A DNA stretch of 64,000 nucleotides from Bradyrhizobium sp. B097 (GCF_038957035.1 NZ_CP152412.1:1670501-1734500), one strand, 5' to 3'. Shown: positions 34,083 to 42,784, numbered from the stretch's first letter. Numbers and translations are program-made. Notes: generated by a model from the sequence alone, not told the origin.

Positions 34083-36392
34083 TCACGCCGGGACGACGAT
34101 ATGGTCCGGCGCAATGCCCGCCCGGTGACGCTCATACATCGCGGTGTAGGCGGCCTCGACATGTCGGGTGAAACGTTTGGTATCGAACAACGGTGCCGTC
34201 AGCCGATTGGCCGCCAGCCTGGTTTTGAGCGCCGCGAGTCTCGAAGGATCGGTCGCAAGATCGACCGCCATGCGCTCGTAAGCCTCCGGCGATTCCGCAA
34301 TAAGCTCGGGCAGGCCGATCGCATGGAGCAGGCTCGCCGCGACCCGACTGGCAAACGTGTCGCCGAGAATGGTCAGCACCGGCAGGCCGACCCATAGCGC
34401 ATCGCTGGTGGTCGTGTGGGCGTTGTAGGGAGTGCTGTCGAGGAACAGGCCGGCGAGGCGATGGCGTGCGAGATGGTCGGGCAACGACAGGCGCGGTGCG
34501 AACACAAGGCGCTCCGCAGCGACGCCACGCGCGACCGCCTCCTTGCGCAGATTTGCGGCAGCGTGGGCGTTGCCTTCGAGCAGCCACAACATGCTGCCCT
34601 CGACGCGACCGAGAATCCTCATCCACCGATCGAACATGTCAGGCGTGATCTTGTGGTTGTTGTTGAAGCAACAGAACACGAAGCCCGCCGGTGCCAGCCC
34701 GACGTCGCCGCGCGTAAACACGCGATCGGCGATGACGCGCTTGTCGTCGTTGGCCTGATAGCTGTTGGGCAGGGCGACCACCTTTTCGCTGTAGAATTCG
34801 CGATGATGATCCGGGATCACGGTACGGTCGGCGATGATGTAGTCGATGAACGGGGCACCGAGCGTTCCCGGGTAACCCAGATAATTGACCTGGATGGGGG
34901 CAGGCCGGCGGCCAAGCACTCTGGTGCGGGACCCCGCGGTAAAGCCTTTCAAATCAACCAGGATGTCGATTTCCAATCGTCTGATCAGGTCGGCGACCTC
35001 ATCGTCGTTGATGTCCCGGACCTCGACAAATCGATCGAACGACACCTCCAGCCGTCGGCGCATCTCCGAAGGGTCGTTGGGCGACCACGAGATCGCCACC
35101 GTCTCGAATTTCGACCGGTCGTGGCACTCGAACATCCCCGCCATCAAAGCCGCTGTCGCGTGGTTGCAAAAATCCGACGAGAAATAGCCGATCCGAATTC
35201 GATCGTGATGATACCGTTCGCCCCGCCAACGCTGGCTTTCAGACGGCGGATGATTCTTCGCGGTCCATCGCGTGGCGCAGAGCAGTTGGTCGGCGGCCGA
35301 TGAAGGCACGTTACAAAACAGAAATGGCGGCGTCGTCGCGTCCCGATTCCTGATCGACCCGATCAGTTGGTCGCACTCGGCGTCAAAGTCGACCCAGTCG
35401 CAAAGGTGAGATTTGACGTGCAAACGATAGCCTTCGATGTCGGCCTGGTCCGGCTTGAGCGCGACGGCCCTGTCAAAGGCCGCGAATGCCTCGTCATAGC
35501 GCGCCAGCATGGATAGAACCTTGCCGCGGTTGGCGTAGGCATCCGCATCGTCGCCCTTGTACTGGATCGCCTTGTCGATGCTGGCGAGCGCCGCCTCATG
35601 CTGCCTGAGCCTCAACAGCGCCGTGCCGCGGTTGTTGTAGGCCTCGGCATAGTCGGGCCGCAGCGCGATCGCTTTGTCGAAGCTTGCAGTTGCCTCTTCG
35701 AGACGATCCAGCTTGATCAGCACGTTGCCGCGGTTGTAACAGGCGCCGGCCAGCCCTGGCGCCCGGTCGTAGCTCGCGAGCGCATCATCGAACCTTTCGA
35801 GGTCATTGAGCACGTTGCCACGATCGTTGTGCGCACCGGCATCGTTGGGCTTGAGCGCGATCGCCCTGTCCAGGCTCGCCAGGGCCTCCTCGAGCCGCTC
35901 CAGCTTTCTCAGCGCGGCGCCCCTGTTTCGATACGCATCCGCATGGTCAGGCACGAGCGCGATCACGAGATCGTAGCTTGCGATCGCCTCCTCGTGGCGC
36001 CCGAGCTCCGCGAGCGTAAGTCCGCGATTGTAGAGTGCGGGCGCAAGGCTTGGCTTGAGCGCGGTCGCCCTGTCGAAGCTCGCGAGCGCTTCGTCGAAGC
36101 GACGCAAATCGCGCAGCGTGTTGCCCAGGTTGTTGTGCGCGTCCGCGACGGTGCCGTTGAGCCTGATCGCTCGCCGGATCAGGTCAGCGCCGCGCTGGCT
36201 GCGGCCGGTCTGTGCGGAAATCAGGCCTAACAGATGCAGCGCATCGAAGTTGTTTGGCTGCTGTCGCAGCATGTCTTCGTAGATCTTCTCTGCTGCCGCC
36301 AACTGCCCCCGCTGATGCAACGCGACAGCCTGCCCGAAGGCGAGCTGCAAGGCGGTCGAATCGGATTTTTGAGGTTTACCTGTTTCGGGCAT
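34083..36392 (-). CDS. TPR-repeat O-linked GlcNAc transferase-like protein (SPINDLY-type GT41)
   Basis: A 769-residue protein. Residues about 10-330 are tandem TPRs, many of the form AxxYDxAxAxxDRAxALKPDxA (for example EAYNNRGTALLRLRQHEAAL). The C-terminal half is a family-41 glycosyltransferase: IRIGYFSSDFCNHATAALMA, RLEIDILVDLKGFTAGSRTR, APIQVNYLGYPGTLGAPFID, GFVFCCFNNNHKITPDMFDR and LDSTPYNAHTTTSDALWVGL. These enzymes transfer a sugar from a nucleotide sugar to protein Ser/Thr. Bacterial members have varied or unknown targets. It lies 231 bases after the MFS gene. Confidence 0.9.
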   Translation of the reverse strand: MPETGKPQKSDSTALQLAFGQAVALHQRGQLAAAEKIYEDMLRQQPNNFDALHLLGLISAQTGRSQRGADLIRRAIRLNGTVADAHNNLGNTLRDLRRFDEALASFDRATALKPSLAPALYNRGLTLAELGRHEEAIASYDLVIALVPDHADAYRNRGAALRKLERLEEALASLDRAIALKPNDAGAHNDRGNVLNDLERFDDALASYDRAPGLAGACYNRGNVLIKLDRLEEATASFDKAIALRPDYAEAYNNRGTALLRLRQHEAALASIDKAIQYKGDDADAYANRGKVLSMLARYDEAFAAFDRAVALKPDQADIEGYRLHVKSHLCDWVDFDAECDQLIGSIRNRDATTPPFLFCNVPSSAADQLLCATRWTAKNHPPSESQRWRGERYHHDRIRIGYFSSDFCNHATAALMAGMFECHDRSKFETVAISWSPNDPSEMRRRLEVSFDRFVEVRDINDDEVADLIRRLEIDILVDLKGFTAGSRTRVLGRRPAPIQVNYLGYPGTLGAPFIDYIIADRTVIPDHHREFYSEKVVALPNSYQANDDKRVIADRVFTRGDVGLAPAGFVFCCFNNNHKITPDMFDRWMRILGRVEGSMLWLLEGNAHAAANLRKEAVARGVAAERLVFAPRLSLPDHLARHRLAGLFLDSTPYNAHTTTSDALWVGLPVLTILGDTFASRVAASLLHAIGLPELIAESPEAYERMAVDLATDPSRLAALKTRLAANRLTAPLFDTKRFTRHVEAAYTAMYERHRAGIAPDHIVVPA

Positions 36393-36520
36393 CGAACTTC
36401 TTCACGCGTTCCGTGTCCGATCCGGGCTTTCAAAAGCAGTTGCAACAAGCGGGTTCAATAGCTTTAGGTCTTCGCCCTCACGCTGGTAGCCATTTGATAT
36501 CTGTTTTGCCTCGAAAGCAA

Positions 36521-36565
36521 CCGGCGGACGCGGGACTCGCGATGGGCGACCTGCGCGTCCGCCGG
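36521..36565 (-). terminator. Long GC-rich hairpin between the MFS and TPR genes
   Basis: CCGGCGGACGCG (36521) and CGCGTCCGCCGG (36554) are a perfect 12-bp inverted repeat with a 21-base loop, downstream of the MFS gene stop on the minus strand. It may end the MFS mRNA. Confidence 0.5.
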
Positions 36566-36623
36566 AAAGCCGGGCTGCTTCTCAATTGCAGTTCGTCGAT
36601 ACGCCAACGAGGTCGGCGCGTGC

Positions 36624-37919
36624 TTACGCGGCCACCAGGACCGGTTGCGCCGGCCGCCGGGTGATCATCAGTGACAGCACGGCAGCTATGATGCCGGTCA
36701 GGCCTGCGATCATGAAGGCCTGCAGATAATCGCCCTGGGCCGAGCGCATGAAGCCGGCAAAGAACGCGGCGCAGGCGGCGCCGAGCTGATGGCCTGCGAC
36801 CACCCAGCCGAACACCAGCGGTGCGTTCTTGTCGCCGAACGCCTCGTTGGCGATGCGCACCGTCGGCGGCACGGTCGCGATCCAGTCGAGACCGTAGAAC
36901 ACCGCGAACACCGACAGGCTGACCAGCGAGAAGTCCGAGTAGGGCAGGTAGATCAGCGACACGCCGCGCAGCCCGTAATAGAAGAACAGCAGCTTGCGCG
37001 GATCGAAGCGGTCGGTGAGCCAGCCCGACAAGGTGGTGCCGAACAGGTCGAAGAATCCCATCAACGCGAGCAGGCTCGCCGCCTGCACCTCGACGATGCC
37101 ATGGTCGCCGCAGAACGCGATCAGATGGGTGCCGACCAGGCCGTTGGTGGTGAAGCCGCAGATGAAGAAGGTGGCGAACAGGAACCAGAACGCCCGCGTC
37201 TTCGCGGCGCGCGCCAGGTTGCTGAATGCGGCGGTGAACGGGTTGCCCTGCGCCGGCGGTGCGGCATGATCCTCGTGCGTGCTGCCGAACGAGCGCAGCC
37301 CGACCGACGCCGGCCGTTCCGGCACCAGGAAATACACCAGCGGAATCAGCGCCGCGCAGCATGCGGCCACCGTCAGCACCACCGGCTGCCAGCCGCCCCA
37401 TTCCACCAGCGCCGCGAGGCCCGGCATGAAGATCAGCGTGCCGGTCGCGGTCGACGCCGTCAAAAGCCCCATGACGAGCCCGCGATTGGTGGTGAACCAG
37501 CGATTGACGATGGTGGCGCCGAGCACGTTGGCGACCGCGCCCGAGCCGATGCCGGAGAGCAGTCCCCAGCTCATGAACAATTGCCACGGCGCGGTCATGA
37601 AGTAGCTCACGCCGGTCGAGGCCGACATCAGCACCAGCGCGCCCAGCACCGTGCGGCGGATGCCGAAGCGCTGCATCACGGCCGCGGCGAACGGGCCCGC
37701 GAGGCCATAGAGGAAGATGCCGACCGCGGCCGACGACGAGATCACGCCGACGTCCCAGCCGAAGGCCTGTTGCAAGGGCAGCATCAGCACGCCCGGCGTT
37801 GAACGCAGGCCGGCTGACGCGAGCAACGCGAGGAAGATCACGGCGACGACGACGAAGGCGTAGCTCTGGCCGAACGGCCGTCTGGACACAGGGGTAGCTT
37901 GAATGGATGGTTCTGGCAT
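36624..37919 (-). CDS. MFS transporter (12 membrane helices)
   Basis: A 431-residue major facilitator protein. Helices are evident throughout (SYAFVVVAVIFLALLASAGL at the N-terminus; AFWFLFATFFICGFTTNGLV at the start of the second half). The loop 2-3 motif appears as MQRFGIRRTVLG and its echo as LTDRFDPRKLLFFY, with G-rich helix 5. The substrate is unknown; it looks like an anion or drug-type monocarboxylate/efflux member. It is divergent from a TetR regulator across a 94-base region containing a long palindrome that starts at its ATG, so TetR repression is the simplest model. Confidence 0.9.
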   Translation of the reverse strand: MPEPSIQATPVSRRPFGQSYAFVVVAVIFLALLASAGLRSTPGVLMLPLQQAFGWDVGVISSSAAVGIFLYGLAGPFAAAVMQRFGIRRTVLGALVLMSASTGVSYFMTAPWQLFMSWGLLSGIGSGAVANVLGATIVNRWFTTNRGLVMGLLTASTATGTLIFMPGLAALVEWGGWQPVVLTVAACCAALIPLVYFLVPERPASVGLRSFGSTHEDHAAPPAQGNPFTAAFSNLARAAKTRAFWFLFATFFICGFTTNGLVGTHLIAFCGDHGIVEVQAASLLALMGFFDLFGTTLSGWLTDRFDPRKLLFFYYGLRGVSLIYLPYSDFSLVSLSVFAVFYGLDWIATVPPTVRIANEAFGDKNAPLVFGWVVAGHQLGAACAAFFAGFMRSAQGDYLQAFMIAGLTGIIAAVLSLMITRRPAQPVLVAA

Positions 37920-37972
37920 GTTACTTACCGGTACGTATTGCGATGCGGCATGTATACGTACCGGTCAGTAAC
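37920..37972. promoter_or_regulatory. Long palindromic operator between MFS and TetR genes
   Basis: GTTACTTACCGGTACGTATTG (first 20 bases, from 37920) and the reverse complement of the segment ending at 37972 agree at 19 of 21 positions. The inner arms are ACCGGTACGTAT and ATACGTACCGGT, perfect over 12 bases. It abuts the MFS start codon and lies about 40 bases before the TetR start, as expected for a TetR-family operator. Confidence 0.75.
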
Positions 37973-37988
37973 ATTGTCAAGCGTGCCG

Positions 37989-38002
37989 TATGCAAAATCG
38001 GG
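37989..38002 (-). promoter_or_regulatory. GATTTTGCATA element facing the MFS gene
   Basis: TATGCAAAATCGGG on the plus strand, that is CCCGATTTTGCATA toward the MFS gene, 70 bases before its ATG. It matches the copies at 4.8-9.7 kb apart from the last base. It also overlaps the region just before the TetR ribosome-binding site (GGGAGGG). Confidence 0.45.
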
Positions 38003-38013
38003 AGGGAGCCGTC

Positions 38014-38610
38014 ATGAAGAAAGCTGTCGAGCCGTCTGCGGAACGCCCCGTGCGTGCCGCCGACCGGATCCGCGCGTCCGCGGCCGAGCTGTTCTATCGC
38101 GAGGGCATCCGCGCCGTCGGCGTCGACGAGGTGGTCGACCGGGCCGGCGTCACCAAGCCGAGCCTGTATCGCAGCTTCGCCTCCAAGGACGATCTCGCCG
38201 CCGCCTATATGCGCGACTATGAGGCGAACTTCTGGGAGAGTTTCGAGAAGCCCGGCGGAAAATCCTACAGTGATCCGCGCGAGCACGTGCTCGCCTATAT
38301 CCGCGTGCTGTCGGCGCGCGCCGTGGCCGCAGGCTATCGCGGCTGCGGGCTCAGCAACGCGACCGTGGAATTTCCGTCGCGCGACAATCCCGCACGGCAG
38401 GTCGCCGAAGCGCACAAGAAGCTGTTTCGCAAGCGCCTGCGCGAGCTCGCCGCCGGCATGGGCGCGCGTCACCCCGCCGTGCTCGGCGACGCCCTGCTGC
38501 TGCTGATCGAAGGCATCTACGTCACCGGCCAGCAGTCGGAAGAGGGGCCGGCGCAGTCGGCGCTCGCGGTGGCGAAGCTCGTGATCGATGCGAGCGTGGC
38601 GAAGGCGTGA
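38014..38610 (+). CDS. TetR-family transcriptional regulator
   Basis: A 198-residue protein; the ATG at 38014 has GGGAGGG upstream. The N-terminal helix-turn-helix is ADRIRASAAELFYREGIRAV, GVDEVVDRAGVTKPSLYRSF and ASKDDLAAAYM, typical of TetR. The C-terminal ligand domain is helical and ends QSALAVAKLVIDASVAKA. It is divergent from the MFS transporter and the palindrome between them is its likely binding site, giving control of the transporter and of itself. Confidence 0.92.
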   Translation: MKKAVEPSAERPVRAADRIRASAAELFYREGIRAVGVDEVVDRAGVTKPSLYRSFASKDDLAAAYMRDYEANFWESFEKPGGKSYSDPREHVLAYIRVLSARAVAAGYRGCGLSNATVEFPSRDNPARQVAEAHKKLFRKRLRELAAGMGARHPAVLGDALLLLIEGIYVTGQQSEEGPAQSALAVAKLVIDASVAKA

Positions 38611-38621
38611 GGTGCAAGTCC

Positions 38622-38692
38622 CGTAGCCCGGGTGAGCGAAGCGATACCCGGGGAAGGCCCATCCCGCATATCGCTTGCGCTCATGCGGGCTA
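38622..38692. repeat. Rhizobial-type intergenic palindromic repeat
   Basis: GTAGCCCGGGTGAGCGAAGC (38622) followed by GATACCCGGGG, and an inverted copy ending at 38692 (CCCGCATATCGCTTGCGCTC then ATGCGGGCTAC). The two 31-bp halves agree at most positions and each half also folds on itself. It sits between the convergent TetR and fabF genes. Such repeats are common in Bradyrhizobium genomes. Confidence 0.75.
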
Positions 38693-38762
38693 CGATAGCT
38701 TGATCACCCCGCAAGCGCGCGAGCCGGCTTGAACCGTCACGCCTGCGGAGCCGCCTGCCGAT

Positions 38763-40025
38763 TCAAGACCAGCGTCGGAACACCAGGCTGGCGTTGACGC
38801 CGCCAAATCCAAAGCCGTTCGAAATCGCGTGTTCGATGGCGGTTCGCCGCGCCACGTTCGCGACGAGGTCGATGCCCTCGGCGGCCGGATCGGCGTTCTC
38901 CAGGTTGAGGGTGGGCGGCGCCACCTGATCGCGCAGCGCCAGCACCGTGAAGATCGCCTCGACGCCGCCGGCCGCGCCGAGCAGATGTCCTGTCGCTGAC
39001 TTGGTCGCGCTGACGGCAACGCTTCCCTCGCGCCCGAACACGCGCTTGATGGCCGCGAGTTCAGAGAGATCGCCGACCGGCGTCGAGGTCGAATGCGCGT
39101 TGAGATGCTGGATCTGGTCGGGCCGCAGCCCGGCCTGCCGCAGCGCCGCCTCCATCGCGCGGGCGGCACCGTCGCCATCCTCGGGACCCGCGGTAATGTG
39201 ATAGGCATCCGCCGTCGTGCCGTAGCCGATGAGCTCGGCGATCGGCCTCGCGCCGCGCCGCAGCGCGTGGTCGAGCTCCTCGATGACGAGCACGCCCGCG
39301 CCTTCGCCCATCACAAAACCGTCCCGGTCGCGATCGAACGGCCGCGACGCCCGCGCCGGCGTGTCGTTGAACGACGTCGACAGCGCCCGCGCCGCCGCAA
39401 AGCCGCCAAGGCTCACCGGATCGATGCAGGCCTCCGCGCCGCCGCAGATCGCGACATCCGCTTCGCCCGACCTGATCAGGCGCGCGCCATCGCCGATCGC
39501 CTGCACGCTCGCCGCGCAAGCGGTCACCGGCGCGCCGATCGGCCCCTTGAAGCCGTAGCGGATCGTGATGTGTCCGGCCGCGAGATTGGCCAGGAAGGAC
39601 GGAATGGTGAACGGCGACAGCCGGCGCAGCCCGCTTGTCTCCGCGGTGCGCACGGCGTCCGCGATCGCGGGAAACCCGCCGATCCCGGACGCGATCACGG
39701 TCGCGGTGCGCGCTTGCGCATGCGCCTCGGCCGGCATCCAGCCGGCCTGCGCCACCGCCTCGCTTGCGGCCAGCAGCGCGAACAGGATGAACCGGTCCAT
39801 CTTCTTCTGGTCCTTGCGCGGCGCCGCGAGATCGGGATCGAAGCCGCCCTCGGCATCCTCGGCCTTGTCAGGGACCTGTCCTGCGACGCGCGCCGGCAGC
39901 GCGGCCGCCCACGCCGGCAATGCGCCAAGCCCGGACCGCCCCGCAAGCAGCCTCGACCAGACCAGTTCGGTGCCACAGCCCAGCGGAGACACCGTCCCCA
40001 GGCCCGTCACAACAATTCGACGCAT
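38763..40025 (-). CDS. fabF: Beta-ketoacyl-ACP synthase II (FabF-type)
   Basis: A 420-residue condensing enzyme. The catalytic triad is C170 in GAPVTACAASVQAIGDGARL, H311 in LNAHSTSTPVGD and H347 in KSATGHLLGAAGG, with K342 just before. It has the usual N-terminal RRIVVTGLGTVSPLG and C-terminal NGFGFGGVNASLVFRR. The enzyme extends acyl-ACP with malonyl-ACP. It stands alone, without acyl-carrier or dehydratase genes, so it may be an accessory FabF or a NodE/polyketide-type relative rather than the housekeeping copy. Just beyond its start the accessory island begins. Confidence 0.9.
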   Translation of the reverse strand: MRRIVVTGLGTVSPLGCGTELVWSRLLAGRSGLGALPAWAAALPARVAGQVPDKAEDAEGGFDPDLAAPRKDQKKMDRFILFALLAASEAVAQAGWMPAEAHAQARTATVIASGIGGFPAIADAVRTAETSGLRRLSPFTIPSFLANLAAGHITIRYGFKGPIGAPVTACAASVQAIGDGARLIRSGEADVAICGGAEACIDPVSLGGFAAARALSTSFNDTPARASRPFDRDRDGFVMGEGAGVLVIEELDHALRRGARPIAELIGYGTTADAYHITAGPEDGDGAARAMEAALRQAGLRPDQIQHLNAHSTSTPVGDLSELAAIKRVFGREGSVAVSATKSATGHLLGAAGGVEAIFTVLALRDQVAPPTLNLENADPAAEGIDLVANVARRTAIEHAISNGFGFGGVNASLVFRRWS

Positions 40026-40321
40026 GGTTCTCCTGTCGTGGTCTTGCCGGCGTGGCCGGAACTCGAAACTGCCAAGGCGGCGGGTCTATGTTATATGATG
40101 GTTGTCATGTATTATCTCGCCCCACCGGACGTCAAGGCGTCAGGCAGATACCTCATAGGCCTTGGAAGCTCGCCCGCCAGCGAATCGACGGACGGTGATG
40201 CGACAGTTGCGACCCTGTGAATAAGCGGGATAAGCGGGAAATGCGCCGCCAATACCCGCTCCGCGTGTCATCCTGCAGTTCTTTCGAATCACGTCTGAAT
40301 GACTGCGAGGATTGCTAGCCT

Positions 40322-41308
40322 ATGAAGTATCGAGAACTACCGTGGAAGCGCAATTTCAAGAAGGCTTCGCCTTCGATCATGAGCCAGTTGAGCGCCCTGA
40401 AGGGTGAAGTCTTCCACGTTGGTGTAACCAAGACGCTCACAGCAGCGGAGATTTCGGCAACTCCGCTCAAGTTGCTGAAGATCGGCTCAACCGCAGGCTC
40501 GGTTTCGGAGACTATTCCTTCCGAAGACATGGGCCCATACTCAGACCGCAATCGGAACGGATGGCAAGTGGTTCGGCGCGACCTGCCGAAGATCAAAAAA
40601 TCGTTCTATTGGGAAACGCCCAATTTTGGCGACGCAGCCACCTATGGAACGCATCTCCATGAGTCGAAACGGGAAGTTTTTCAACGAGAGATTCACGAGG
40701 CGAGAAGCTATTCGATTTCGACGCACGTACTACGCACAGACCCAAGTGGCGGCATAGTCGTGCATTTGCGGATTAAAGAGGACTTGGATAAGTCGAGCGC
40801 GAAATTGGGGGACGAACTGCTCTTCATGCTTAATTTGCTTCAGGAAAATTGCGGAGCTATCGGCGTGGTGAGCAGCGACACGCCTATCGCTGAGTATATC
40901 AAGACGATCGCGTTAGACTGGGAGATATTTCCACCGGGCAATGCTGGGGAGGTTGCTGAGAGGTTGTTGAGGGGAAGAGCGTCAAGCGCTGCGGCGCGCG
41001 GAAAGATCGAGGAACGCATTCGCCTCTTCGCGAAACTCACACCGTTGGCTTATTTGCGAGGGTCTGGAGGATTCGGATCGTATATCGGTGCCAAATATGC
41101 GGATGATTTAGTCGTCTTTGAGAACGTCCAATACGGGAACGCGCTCTACCTGCTGTATGACGATTGGGAACAAGTCTCGAAAAGATCGCGAATTGATCTG
41201 CTTCACGGGACGGACAAGAAGTTTGATCGACTTCCGCATCGCGATGGATGGGAAGACGCTTTCGAGAAGATACTGCGTCGTGAAAAGCGGAAGAGAGGCC
41301 TGAAATAG
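40322..41308 (+). CDS. Unrecognised 328-residue protein at the left side of the island
   Basis: The ATG at 40322 follows GCTAGCCT with no strong ribosome-binding site. I do not recognise the family. The first 130 residues are strand-rich (EVFHVGVTKTLTAAEISATP). The middle has a helical Ser/Asp-rich part (FMLNLLQENCGAIGVVSSD). The last 80 residues read YADDLVVFENVQYGNALYLL, DWEQVSKRSRIDLLHG and FDRLPHRDGWEDAFEKIL, a conserved-looking module reminiscent of C-terminal modules in uncharacterised island proteins. There is no membrane segment. Base composition is more AT-rich than its neighbours, suggesting transfer. It is followed by a solo MITE-like end. Confidence 0.65.
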   Translation: MKYRELPWKRNFKKASPSIMSQLSALKGEVFHVGVTKTLTAAEISATPLKLLKIGSTAGSVSETIPSEDMGPYSDRNRNGWQVVRRDLPKIKKSFYWETPNFGDAATYGTHLHESKREVFQREIHEARSYSISTHVLRTDPSGGIVVHLRIKEDLDKSSAKLGDELLFMLNLLQENCGAIGVVSSDTPIAEYIKTIALDWEIFPPGNAGEVAERLLRGRASSAAARGKIEERIRLFAKLTPLAYLRGSGGFGSYIGAKYADDLVVFENVQYGNALYLLYDDWEQVSKRSRIDLLHGTDKKFDRLPHRDGWEDAFEKILRREKRKRGLK

Positions 41309-41354
41309 GTTTCGAGTTGATGCGATAGCCGAACTGCTTACGGTGTAGCCCGCT

Positions 41355-41386
41355 CCGAGAATGGAAGTTAGGTGCACTGTCACCGC
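41355..41386 (+). repeat. Solo right end of the MITE-like element
   Basis: GAGAATGGAAGTTAGGTGCA followed by CTGTCACCG is identical over about 29 bases to the right end of the full element at 41903-42062. No left end or interior is found next to it. Confidence 0.6.
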
Positions 41387-41407
41387 AACATCGAATCGTT
41401 CGTCGCT

Positions 41408-41662
41408 TTATTCGCTGGCGGGCGAAACGCGGTGGACGCAAGAGGCAGGCAAGTAGCGCTCAAAAGTCGTCCCGTTGCGATCCCGCCACGCGCAAACGAG
41501 GGCGCTCCGATTATTTTCCACGACCATCATAGTCGGGCCTCCGCTATTGAGTCTCACGAAACAGCCAATTCCAACGGGCCTGTCGCCAACGTTGAGGAAC
41601 GTCTCAGTCGAACGAATTAGACGCAGGTTGCTTGCATTAATTCTTCGGTGATTTAGGGTCAT
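41408..41662 (-). CDS. DUF2158-like small protein (divergent copy)
   Basis: An 84-residue protein. The core IGCFVRLNSGGPTMMVVEN, then ALVCAWRDRNGTTFERYLPA, matches the DUF2158 (YodC-like) pattern: V-x-LKSGGPxMTV ... C-x-W ... F. It has an extra N-terminal 30 residues. It is divergent from the canonical DUF2158 gene at 41692, with only 29 bases between their starts, so its promoter must lie inside or beside that gene. No good ribosome-binding site is visible and the start is uncertain. Confidence 0.55.
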   Translation of the reverse strand: MTLNHRRINASNLRLIRSTETFLNVGDRPVGIGCFVRLNSGGPTMMVVENNRSALVCAWRDRNGTTFERYLPASCVHRVSPASE

Positions 41663-41691
41663 TCTTCAACCTTAAGTAGGAGGAATTTCAG

Positions 41692-41877
41692 ATGTCCAAT
41701 TTCAAAGCTGGAGATACCGTCCGGCTCAAATCCGGTGGTCCGCTCATGACAGTTACGGTGATCCAGACCGATGGTGATTTGTGGTGTGAATGGTTCGACA
41801 AGAGCGACAAACCGCAAGCCAAATCATTTTCGCCCCACAGCGTTGTTGAAGACGATGGCGGCCCAGTTATTGGCTGA
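41692..41877 (+). CDS. DUF2158 small protein (YodC family)
   Basis: A 61-residue protein with a strong AGGAGGAA ribosome-binding site. Sequence: FKAGDTVRLKSGGPLMTVTV, then LWCEWFDKSDKPQAKSFSPH, the classical DUF2158 layout of a small SH3-like beta barrel. Its role is unknown; members are common in mobile and accessory regions. Here it is paired divergently with a diverged relative and sits between a solo MITE end and a full MITE copy. Confidence 0.85.
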   Translation: MSNFKAGDTVRLKSGGPLMTVTVIQTDGDLWCEWFDKSDKPQAKSFSPHSVVEDDGGPVIG

Positions 41878-41902
41878 ATCAAGAATGCGGCGCCGAATTG
41901 CG

Positions 41903-42062
41903 GCGACAGTGCGCTCAATTGATGCCTGATACCATTGCTTGCATCGTAGTCACCCTGCGTCGTCCGTATCGTCAATCCCCGACTAGCCGCACAGCGTTAG
42001 CGAGCGCGGCAACGCCGCGCGGGGAGCATTTCGAGAATGGAAGTTAGGTGCACTGTCACCAT
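41903..42062. mobile_element. MITE-like element, copy 1 (about 158 bp)
   Basis: The left end is GCGACAGTGCGCTCAATTGA; the right end, read inward, is GTGACAGTGCACCTAACTTC, giving imperfect terminal inverted repeats around GACAGTGC. The interior (TGATGCCTGATACCATTGCT ... TCAATCCCCGACTAGCCGCA) closely matches copy 2 at 43454. It contains an inner hairpin GCGCGGC-AA-CGCCGCGC and has no coding capacity. Confidence 0.65.
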
Positions 42063-42133
42063 AGACTCCGGTTTGGCTGCCGGCGGCTTGGGCTCAGAGT
42101 TATAAGTGACCACCGAGGTAGAGGAGAGGATGT

Positions 42134-42784
42134 GTGGTAACGGAGGAGGAAAACAGGGCACGGCGCGAGCGGGCGTATCGCCACGTAGGTCAACTCATCG
42201 ACGGGATTGTTGCTCAGGCGTGTGTGCGACACTATTTCGCCACAACGCAAGAACATCAGTTCACGAGCAAGATCGCAGACCGCCTCGAAAGCGAACTTAA
42301 CAACCTCAAGGTATTTGGCGTGAGCGTGTCGGTTCATGCTCAGGATTTTCCGGACAAGGGGCGCGGAAGTTGGGAGAAACCTTCAGGTGCGGACGTTTAC
42401 ATCTCGGTCGTGATGAATGCCGCCGGCCATACCATCAATAAAGGGATGACTATCCAATCGAAGTGGGATGACTCGACCGACTACGCCGGCCTCGCCGAGC
42501 AGGTGGGCAAGATGAAGAAGCGGACGAAGTCTTCCTACGTATGGGTCTATGGGCCTTCCAGCATTGCGGTTGTGCCCTCCGGCGACGTGCATGGCGGCAG
42601 ACTGGATTTCTCTCGTGCGATGACCGTCGGCACGCTCATTACCGAGGCTCTTCGATGCCATGAAGCGGACCCGCGTTTGGGCCTCAATCTCGCTTTGCCG
42701 ATCCCGAATGCTCTTACCGCGATGATGGAGCAGCTAACCGTTCCCAATGGGTTGAGCCTGACCCTCACGGACGGCCCCGTCTAA
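42134..42784 (+). CDS. Putative PD-(D/E)xK-fold nuclease, QxK type (cassette gene 1)
   Basis: A 216-residue protein starting with GTG; GGAGAGGA lies just before it. Residues 39-55 (QEHQFTSKIADRLESEL) form a helix with a conserved-type Glu. Then GADVYISV (D87) and KGMTIQSK (Q108-x-K110) match the strand pair of PD-(D/E)xK nucleases of the Mrr-like QxK variety. A further alpha/beta part follows (AEQVGKMKKRTKSSYVWVYG). Its stop overlaps the start of the next gene (TAATG), so the two are coupled. The pair is enclosed by MITE-like copies. A role in restriction or defence is an inference from fold and context. Confidence 0.65.
   Translation: MVTEEENRARRERAYRHVGQLIDGIVAQACVRHYFATTQEHQFTSKIADRLESELNNLKVFGVSVSVHAQDFPDKGRGSWEKPSGADVYISVVMNAAGHTINKGMTIQSKWDDSTDYAGLAEQVGKMKKRTKSSYVWVYGPSSIAVVPSGDVHGGRLDFSRAMTVGTLITEALRCHEADPRLGLNLALPIPNALTAMMEQLTVPNGLSLTLTDGPV

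Noticed and set aside
40200..40321. tRNA or attachment site at the left island edge
   Set aside because: No tRNA fold found; only a short direct repeat ATAAGCGGG and a small hairpin.
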